From the NCBI GenBank assembly GCA_009924965.1, contig RFQN01000059.1, positions 1-8,205 on the forward strand: a stretch of DNA of 8,205 nt, in the 5' to 3' direction. Positions 1-4,568 of this stretch are shown here, in pieces. This DNA comes from Verrucomicrobiota bacterium. GTDB taxonomy: Bacteria > Verrucomicrobiota > Verrucomicrobiia > Opitutales > UBA953. A model generated the notes under the pieces. It was given only the letters and a program-made list of their open reading frames with translations, made no database searches and was not told the origin of the DNA. The translations under genes were made by a program, and so were the position numbers. Each line of letters opens with the position of its first letter. Position 1 is the first letter of the stretch.

Positions 1-65
1 TTGGACTCGGACTCCAGGGAGCAAGGGCCGGCGATGAGGAGGAGGCGGCTTTTGTCGTGCAGCAT
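1..65 (-). CDS. kdsA: Start of a KdsA-like 3-deoxy-8-phosphooctulonate synthase (partial, runs off left edge)
   Basis: Only the first 21 codons are present, beginning with ATG at 65-63 and reading MLHDKSRLLLIAGPCSLESE. The IAGPC-S-L-ES motif placed within ten residues of the start is typical of KdsA, which condenses phosphoenolpyruvate with arabinose 5-phosphate to make Kdo-8-phosphate for lipopolysaccharide in the cytoplasm. DAHP synthases of the related type carry a similar IAGPCSVES motif, but usually after a longer N-terminal domain, so KdsA is preferred. No strong ribosome binding site is visible (an AGTGGG lies close to the ATG). The gene follows polX after 50 bp on the same strand with no terminator between them, so it is probably the next gene of the operon. 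The remainder lies outside the window and cannot be checked. Confidence 0.68.
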   Translation of the reverse strand, partial: MLHDKSRLLLIAGPCSLESES

Positions 66-115
66 GCCCACTTAATAGGAGAGCAAACCCCGGCAGGGCG
101 AGCCGTAACCCGCCG

Positions 116-1843
116 TCAGCGGCCCAACCACTTCAGGACCTCGGCCAGCGGGCGCGTGTTCAGCACCTGCTCCTTGGTCAGCCAACCCTTGCGGGCGATG
201 CGCACGCCATGGGCGGCGAAGGCCAGCTGGTCGACGTCATGGGCGTCGGGGTTGATCGAGCAAAGCACGCCCTTCTCGGCCGCGCGCCGCCACCAGCGCC
301 AATCCAGGTCGAGCCGCCACGGGTTGGCGTTCAGCTCGATGATGGTGTCGTTGGCCGCGGCGGCGTCGATCACCTTGGCGATATCGAGGTCGTAAGGCTC
401 GCGCTTGTTGAGGAGGCGGCCCGTGAGGTGACCGACCATGTCCACGTGCTCGTTCTCGATGGCCTTGATGATGCGCGCCGTCTGCGTGTCGCGGTCGAGG
501 CCAAAGCGGTTGTGCACGGATGCCACCACGAAATCGAGGCGGCCGAGCACGTCGGCGGCGAAATCCAGTTCGCCCTCGCCGAGGATGTCGACCTCGCTAC
601 CCGTGAGGACGCGGATCTTAAAGCGTCCCGAAGCGTTGAGCTGGGCGACCGCTTCGAGCTGGCGGAAGAGGCGATCCTCATCGAGGCCGCGGGCCTGGAA
701 GCTGGACTTCGAATGGTCCGAGATGCCGAGGTAGTCCCACCCGAGCTTTTCGGCGGCGGCGGCCATCTGCTCCAAAGTGTGGTCTCCGTCGGACTCCGTG
801 GTGTGGTTGTGGAAGACGCCACGGAGGTCGCCGAACTCGACGAGCTTCGGGAGCTGGCCTTTCTCGCCGGCTTCGATCTCGCCGTTGCCCTCGCGCAGTT
901 CGGGCGGAATCCACGGTAAGCCCAAGGCGGCGAAGACCTCGGCCTCATCCTGCGCGCCAGGAGCGACGGCCGGGCCGCCCTCGAGCGCCTTGAAGCCCCA
1001 CTCGCTCATGCTGAGCCCGCGGGCCAAGGCGCGGTGGCGCATGGCGACGTTGTGCTCCTTGGAGCCCGTGAAGTGATGGAGCGCGAAATAGAACTGCTCC
1101 AGCGGGACGACGCGGAGGTCGGCCTGTAGGCCGCTCTCGAAGCGGACGCTCGACTTGGTCTCGCCGTGGGCGGTGACCTCCTTCACGCCGGGATAGCCGA
1201 CGAACCACGCCATGATCGGCGCCGGGTCGGAGGAGGCGACGAGGAAGTCCAGGTCGCCGACGGTCTCGCGCGCACGGCGCAAGGAGCCCGCCGATTCGGC
1301 GCGCTGCACCTGCGGCAAGGCGCGCAGCCCGGCGAGGATCGGTTCCGCGACTTCCGCGGCCTCGTACCAGCGGTGGCGCTTCCCGTAAGCCACGCGGTTC
1401 TTGATGCCCTCGAGGATCTTGACCTGCGTCTTCTCGCCGAAGCCCTTGAGCTCGGCGACCGCGCCGCTTTCGCAAGCGGCCTGCAGTTTGGTGAGGTCGT
1501 CGATGTTAAGCTGCGTCCAGAGAGCGCGCACCTTCTTCGGGCCGAGACCCGGAATTTGGATGACCTCCAGCAGGCCGGGCGGGATGCTCGCCTTCAACTT
1601 TTGGTGGAACGGCAGGACGCCGTCGCGGTGCAGCGTCGTGATCTTGTCGACCAACGCCTCGCCCATGCCGGGGACTTCCTCCAGCTTACCCGTCGCAATG
1701 AGCTCGCCGAGGTCTTCGGTCAGCCCTTCCAGCGTGCGGGCACCCGCGGAATAGGCGCGGATCTTGAACGGATTCTCCCCGGTCAGCTCCAACAACGTCG
1801 CGATCTCATCGAGGACGGCGGCGATCTCGGATTTCGCCATCAT
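116..1843 (-). CDS. polX: DNA polymerase / 3'-5' exonuclease PolX (family X, PHP domain)
   Basis: This 575-residue protein matches the usual bacterial PolX length of about 570. Bacterial PolX fills short gaps during base-excision-type repair and has Mn-dependent exonuclease and phosphatase-like activity. Seen in order: an N-terminal 8-kDa-like region (ENPFKIRAY at 23-31), helix-hairpin-helix motifs near 54-68 and 95-109, and a third near 130-144. The nucleotidyltransferase core has GSLRRARETVGDLDFLV with metal aspartates D197 and D199 and a third in ADLRVVP (D242). The C-terminal PHP domain has H345/H347, D352, D376-H377, E417, H444, H472 and D533/H535, so both active sites look intact. The chosen start is ATG at 1843-1841, which overlaps the gmk stop by 4 bp (ATGA) and has GGGGAAAAGG about 8 nt upstream. 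A second ATG follows immediately at 1840-1838 and could equally be used. The open frame continues upstream to 2644, but that part is only the shadow of gmk. Coupling to gmk suggests joint expression in nucleotide supply and repair; that link is inference. Confidence 0.95.
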   Translation of the reverse strand: MMAKSEIAAVLDEIATLLELTGENPFKIRAYSAGARTLEGLTEDLGELIATGKLEEVPGMGEALVDKITTLHRDGVLPFHQKLKASIPPGLLEVIQIPGLGPKKVRALWTQLNIDDLTKLQAACESGAVAELKGFGEKTQVKILEGIKNRVAYGKRHRWYEAAEVAEPILAGLRALPQVQRAESAGSLRRARETVGDLDFLVASSDPAPIMAWFVGYPGVKEVTAHGETKSSVRFESGLQADLRVVPLEQFYFALHHFTGSKEHNVAMRHRALARGLSMSEWGFKALEGGPAVAPGAQDEAEVFAALGLPWIPPELREGNGEIEAGEKGQLPKLVEFGDLRGVFHNHTTESDGDHTLEQMAAAAEKLGWDYLGISDHSKSSFQARGLDEDRLFRQLEAVAQLNASGRFKIRVLTGSEVDILGEGELDFAADVLGRLDFVVASVHNRFGLDRDTQTARIIKAIENEHVDMVGHLTGRLLNKREPYDLDIAKVIDAAAANDTIIELNANPWRLDLDWRWWRRAAEKGVLCSINPDAHDVDQLAFAAHGVRIARKGWLTKEQVLNTRPLAEVLKWLGR

Positions 1844-2433
1844 GGATGTCGGACCTTTTCCCCGCGGTAGATGCCGTCGAGCGCGGCGAAGTCCGCCTCG
1901 CGGCTGCCGCTTTCGATGATGTGCTGGTAATCGCCGGCGTGGGTGAGTTCCCATTCGGCGGCCTTGACGCGGCGATCGATCTCGTCGACCGGGTCGGTGC
2001 CGCGGCCGGTCAAGCGGCGGCGTAGCTCGACCGGGTCGAGCACACGGACGAAGACCGTGACCAAGGCGGCGGCGAGGCGCGGGTTCGAGGCGGCTTGAGC
2101 GCGGATCGTCGCGGCGCCTTGCACGTCGACGTTCAGGAGCGCGTCGAAACCCGCGTCCAAGTGCGCGGCGACGTCCTTCGCGCGCGGGCCATAAAGGTTG
2201 CCGTGCACCGTCGCGTGTTCGAGGAAGACGCCGGCGGCGATCTGTTGTTCGAAGGCGGCGCGCGCCAGGAAATGGTAATCCACGCCATCGACCTCCCCCG
2301 GGCGAGGCGCCCGCGTCGTGCACGTGATCACGCGGCGGATCGCTTGCGGGTAAGCCTCGGTGAGGCGGCTGCACAAGGTCGTCTTCCCGCTGCCGGCGGG
2401 GCCCGAAACCACGATGAGGAGCGGACGGCTCAC
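1840..2433 (-). CDS. gmk: Guanylate kinase
   Basis: This 197-residue cytoplasmic enzyme phosphorylates GMP to GDP with ATP, an essential step of purine nucleotide synthesis and recycling. The P-loop GPAGSGKT is at residues 11-18. The GMP-binding region TTRAPRPGEVDGVDYHF (39-55) contains the expected T/R/R/E/Y residues, followed by E72 and VHGNLYG (76-82), the DVQG segment (103-106) and the lid RLTGRGTD (140-147). Near the C-terminus the common YD-Y-V-V-ND pattern is replaced by GDYQHIIES, a divergence from the usual family sequence. The start is GTG at 2433-2431, overlapping the stop of the upstream membrane gene as GTGA; no Shine-Dalgarno is evident, so translation probably depends on coupling. 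Its own stop overlaps the polX start as ATGA. In many bacteria gmk is followed by rpoZ and coaBC, but here polX follows and coaC is upstream in the same cluster. Confidence 0.96.
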   Translation of the reverse strand: MSRPLLIVVSGPAGSGKTTLCSRLTEAYPQAIRRVITCTTRAPRPGEVDGVDYHFLARAAFEQQIAAGVFLEHATVHGNLYGPRAKDVAAHLDAGFDALLNVDVQGAATIRAQAASNPRLAAALVTVFVRVLDPVELRRRLTGRGTDPVDEIDRRVKAAEWELTHAGDYQHIIESGSREADFAALDGIYRGEKVRHP

Positions 2434-2960
2434 GCGAGGCGGGTCGAGTTATAGAGGCAGGCCAAGCCCAAGGCGACGCCGAGGCCGCCGATGAGTTTAC
2501 GCCGGAGCGGCGTGGCGAGGACCCAGTCGCAGTGTTGGTTGAACGCCACCGGGGACGCAGCCCACCAGAAACCGAAGAGCACGAGGACCCCGTACGACAC
2601 GGAGGCGTCGAGCAAGCTGTAGGGCAGCTGACGGTACCCGGCATCCAGCGTCAGGCGCGCGAGGAAGAGCATGAGCACGGCGAAGCTGCGAACCGACAGG
2701 AAGTCGGGCATGTACACGTAGGTCAGCAGGCTGGCTCCGACGAAGACGAGTAGCACGAGGTTACGCGGCAACCCGGCGAGGTCGGGCTCCGGCATCGTAT
2801 AAAGCTGGTAAGCGAACCAACCGACCGCGAGCCCGAGCAGGATAAGGGTGGCGGTGCGGTCGCGGCGGAACGAGACCAAGAGCGAAGAACCGCTGAAGAC
2901 CAGCCAACCTCCGAGGCAAAGGAAGGCGGCAAGGGCGTAATAGGCTTGGGCGAGCGTCAC
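2430..2960 (-). CDS. Unknown multi-pass inner-membrane protein
   Basis: I do not recognise this 176-residue protein. It shows five to six hydrophobic segments, roughly residues 5-30, 37-55, 67-85, 92-104, 122-140 and 155-171, separated by short loops. The loop after the first segment is positive (RRDR, 32-35), and another basic patch precedes the last segment (RRK, 153-155), consistent with cytoplasmic loops. No catalytic motif, cysteine pair or transporter signature stands out. The most distinctive stretch is YMPDFLSVRSFAVLMLFLAR (83-102) with the following LDAGYRQLPYSLLDASVSY. The start is GTG at 2960-2958: an in-frame TAA lies only four codons upstream, and no ATG is available before residue 56. 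No good ribosome binding site is visible. It begins 46 bp after the queG remnant and ends in a 4-bp overlap with gmk, so it is probably co-translated with gmk. Function is unknown. Confidence 0.85.
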   Translation of the reverse strand: MTLAQAYYALAAFLCLGGWLVFSGSSLLVSFRRDRTATLILLGLAVGWFAYQLYTMPEPDLAGLPRNLVLLVFVGASLLTYVYMPDFLSVRSFAVLMLFLARLTLDAGYRQLPYSLLDASVSYGVLVLFGFWWAASPVAFNQHCDWVLATPLRRKLIGGLGVALGLACLYNSTRLA

Positions 2961-3006
2961 GCCAGCAAGTTAGGACAAGCCGACCGCCTGAAGCAACAAG
3001 GGAGGT

Positions 3007-3171
3007 TTAAACCCGCGCGACCAATTCGCGTTCCGCCCAGGCGGCATGCTCGGCGACCATCGGGTCGGCGTGGCCCAACAAGGCCCGCACCGCGGGCAAG
3101 TCCGCGGCCGTGCCGGTGTTGCCGAGGACGGTCAAGGCGTTGCGCTGCCAACGGCGGAGCCCCAACCGCCG
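3007..3171 (-). pseudogene. queG: Out-of-frame C-terminal remnant of QueG
   Basis: In the frame one step away from the N-terminal part, the minus strand reads RRLGLRRWQRNALTVLGNTG and continues through DLPAVRALLGHADPMVAEHAAWAE to a TAA at 3009-3007. This corresponds to the HEAT-like C-terminal region of QueG, where homologues read R-R-x-G-x-x-RW-x-RN-x-x-x-ALGN. Family-like sequence resumes at 3171, the very base where the N-terminal frame stops resembling QueG. Roughly 50-60 codons normally found between GCD and RRxG, including the second CxxxCPWN motif, are missing. The frame relationship implies a lost length of 3k+1 bases, or an equivalent combination of events. There is no start codon or ribosome binding site suggesting separate translation. 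A simple frameshift would not explain the missing residues. Confidence 0.8.
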
Positions 3172-3869
3172 TCGCAACCGAAGACGCGGTCGCCCAACGG
3201 ACGTCGGAATTCCTCGGGGATCGGCCCATCGTGTTCGATCGTGAGGTAAGCCAAGCAGCGCCGCGCATCCAATTGATACGGCGCCACGATGGCCGCGGTC
3301 GGACAGGCATCGAGGCAACGCGTGCAGGTGCCGCAGCGGTGCGGCTCCTTGGCGGAAGGCTCGAGCTCCAGCGTCGTCAGGATGACGCCGAGGAACAACC
3401 ACGTCCCGAACCCGCGCTGCAGGAGGATGGTGCTCTTCCCTTGCCACCCCAAGCCAGCTTCGGCGGCGAGCGGCTTCTCGAGCACCGGCCCGGTGTCGAC
3501 GTAGGGCTTCTGGTCGCCGCCGAGCGCGCGCATGACGCCGCACAGCTTCTTCAGCCGGCGCAGCATCACGTCGTGGTAATCCGCGCCCAAGGCGTATTTC
3601 GCGATGCGGTAGGCCGCGGGCGGGTGCGGCTGATAATAGTTCAGGCCGACGACGATGATGCTGCGGGCCTCCGGGAGCACGCGCGTCGCGTCGGTCCGCC
3701 GATCGGGGTTCTTCGCCAGCCAAGCCATATCGCCGTGCATGCCGTCGGCGATCCACTGACGGAAATAATCGGCGCGGACGTCCGCGTGGACCGGCGCGAC
3801 GCCGAACACGTCGAAGCCCATCGCCAGCGCTTCGGCCCGCAGGCGTTCCCGCAGCGCGACCGCATCCAT
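3132..3869 (-). CDS. queG: Epoxyqueuosine reductase QueG, N-terminal part, truncated by an internal deletion and frameshift
   Basis: QueG is the cytoplasmic cobalamin- and iron-sulfur-dependent enzyme that reduces epoxyqueuosine to queuosine in tRNA. The start is ATG at 3869-3867, 3 bp after the coaC stop. Residues 1-233 follow the family closely: the N-terminal cobalamin-domain region, YVDTGPVLEKPLAAEAGLGW (123-142) with the probable catalytic D125, and the first cluster motif CGTCTRCLDACP (179-190), then RRCLAYLTIEHDGPIPEE and FGCD at 230-233. Normal proteins then read GCD-x-C-x-x-x-CPWN, the second cluster motif, and continue for some 100 residues or more. Here the reading turns into GGWGSAVGSATP and stops, giving 245 residues instead of about 340-380. 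The lost second motif and missing C-terminus make an active enzyme unlikely. The C-terminal part survives in another frame just downstream, so this is either a real pseudogene or a sequence or assembly error. Confidence 0.88.
   Translation of the reverse strand: MDAVALRERLRAEALAMGFDVFGVAPVHADVRADYFRQWIADGMHGDMAWLAKNPDRRTDATRVLPEARSIIVVGLNYYQPHPPAAYRIAKYALGADYHDVMLRRLKKLCGVMRALGGDQKPYVDTGPVLEKPLAAEAGLGWQGKSTILLQRGFGTWLFLGVILTTLELEPSAKEPHRCGTCTRCLDACPTAAIVAPYQLDARRCLAYLTIEHDGPIPEEFRRPLGDRVFGCDGGWGSAVGSATP
3151..3172. repeat. Inverted repeat at the queG deletion junction
   Basis: ACGGCGG at 3151-3157 and CCGCCGT at 3166-3172 form a perfect 7-bp GC-only inverted repeat around an 8-base loop, AGCCCCAA. 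It sits exactly where QueG-like sequence changes frame. Such a hairpin could favour a replication deletion or confuse sequencing and assembly; cause and effect cannot be decided from the sequence, and short GC palindromes are frequent in DNA of this composition. Confidence 0.6.
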
Positions 3870-3872
3870 GGC

Positions 3873-4421
3873 TTAACCGAGGATGAGCAGCACGCGGGCG
3901 ACGATCTCGTCGACCGGCGCGAGCTTGCCGACGCCTTCGTAGCCGCAGGCCAACATCCCTTCGGCTGGCTCAACCACAGCATGACCGCGGGAGCGCAGCG
4001 TCTGCAGGTTGGCCTGGGTCGCCGGGTGTTCGTACATCTTGCCGTTCATTGCTGGACACAGTAGCACCGGACCGCGGGTCGCCAGGTAGACGGAGGTCAG
4101 GAGGTCGGGGGCCAGGCCTTGGGCGAACTCGGCCAGCGTGTTGGCCGTCAGCGGGGCGACCAGCAGGAGGTCGGACGAGTCGGCGATCTCGATGTGGCTC
4201 GGCTGGGAATTACGGCCTTCTTCCCAGAGGTCGATGGCCACGGGGCGGCGGGACATGACCTGGAGGGTCATCGGGGTGATGAACTGGGCGGCGCCCTTGG
4301 TCATGACGACCTGGACCTCGGCCCCGTATTTGATCAGCTGGGAGGCCAAATCGGCGGCCTTATAGGCGGCGATGGAGCCGGTGACCCCGAGGGTGATGCG
4401 TTTGCCGACGAGCTGGGACAT
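3873..4421 (-). CDS. coaC: Phosphopantothenoylcysteine decarboxylase, single-domain CoaC flavoprotein
   Basis: CoaC is an FMN enzyme that decarboxylates 4'-phosphopantothenoylcysteine to phosphopantetheine in coenzyme A synthesis. The 182-residue product matches only the N-terminal half of the usual bifunctional CoaBC (about 400 residues). Visible features are the flavin-binding start ITLGVTGSIAAYKAADL (9-25), the catalytic histidine H76 in PSHIEIA, the APLTANTLAEFAQGLAPDL segment (89-107), the substrate motif PAMNGKMYEHP (123-133) with N126, and the flap ACGYEGVGKLAP with C159. All key residues are present. The start is ATG at 4421-4419, with AGAGG about 2 nt upstream, which is closer than ideal; an in-frame ATG at residues MGKPF further upstream gives an unfamily-like leader and is not preferred. 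It ends 3 bp before queG and is the first gene of the minus-strand cluster. No CoaB (ligase) domain is present in the window, so that step must be encoded elsewhere. Confidence 0.9.
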   Translation of the reverse strand: MSQLVGKRITLGVTGSIAAYKAADLASQLIKYGAEVQVVMTKGAAQFITPMTLQVMSRRPVAIDLWEEGRNSQPSHIEIADSSDLLLVAPLTANTLAEFAQGLAPDLLTSVYLATRGPVLLCPAMNGKMYEHPATQANLQTLRSRGHAVVEPAEGMLACGYEGVGKLAPVDEIVARVLLILG

Positions 4422-4426
4422 GACCT

Positions 4427-4438
4427 CTTCTATAGAAG
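4427..4438. promoter_or_regulatory. 12-bp perfect palindrome just upstream of coaC
   Basis: CTTCTATAGAAG is a perfect inverted repeat without a spacer, ending 5 bp before the coaC start codon. It contains TATAGA on both strands, which could serve as a -10-like element or as a protein or RNA site near the ribosome binding site. No matching -35 element is visible at the right distance, so the role is uncertain. Confidence 0.35.
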
Positions 4439-4472
4439 GAAGGCCTTGAGGGGTGGCGAGGGGAAAGGGCTT

Positions 4473-4510
4473 CCCCATCCCCCACCCCCGAAAAAGCCCT
4501 CGAAACCCCC
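4473..4510 (-). other. Potential G-quadruplex motif in the coaC leader
   Basis: Read on the minus strand, five G-runs occur in a row: GGGGG (4510-4506), GGG (4499-4497), GGGGG (4489-4485), GGGGG (4483-4479) and GGGG (4476-4473), with loops of 6, 7, 1 and 2 bases. This fits the standard pattern of at least four runs of three or more G with loops of 1-7. It lies about 50-90 nt upstream of the coaC start, in the sense strand, so it could form in the transcript leader if transcription begins upstream of it, or in the non-template DNA strand. Folding and function are unproven. Confidence 0.55.
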
Positions 4511-4568
4511 GAAAACGCTCTTTCTGGTTTGCCACCAAGGGGCGGGGGGGTTGCGATGCTCTCCACTT

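Larger units (their letters stand above)
4422..4568. promoter_or_regulatory. Divergent intergenic region between coaC and gnd
   Basis: This 147-bp stretch must hold the promoters of both the minus-strand cluster and gnd, yet no clear -35/-10 pair can be assigned on either strand. It is strongly strand-asymmetric: runs of C on the plus strand left of centre, A-tracts following CCCCCG, and a G-rich run (4539-4550) just before gnd. Other visible elements are a short hairpin GGGGAA/TTCCCC at 4460-4465 and 4471-4476, and TGGT/ACCA arms at 4525-4528 and 4534-4537. The G run may act as an imperfect ribosome binding site for gnd. Confidence 0.55.

Noticed and set aside
1844..2644. Possible 267-residue N-terminal extension of PolX
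   Set aside because: The extension overlaps gmk completely in another frame, reads as an arginine-rich shadow, and PolX already has its normal length from 1843.
3004..3013. GGTTTAAACC palindrome at the queG stop
   Set aside because: Too short and without a T-tract or long stem to be called a terminator or operator.
3132..3175. Programmed ribosomal frameshift in queG
   Set aside because: A shift alone would keep the residues between GCD and RRxG, but some 50-60 are missing, and no clear slippery site is present.
2946..4064. Plus-strand open frame (about 372 codons) opposite queG
   Set aside because: Arginine- and proline-rich shadow translation without motifs; QueG signatures on the minus strand explain the DNA.
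4119..4568. Possible 150-residue N-terminal extension of Gnd
   Set aside because: It covers the antisense of coaC and the intergenic region; the dinucleotide-binding motif begins a few residues after the ATG at 4569, as in the family.
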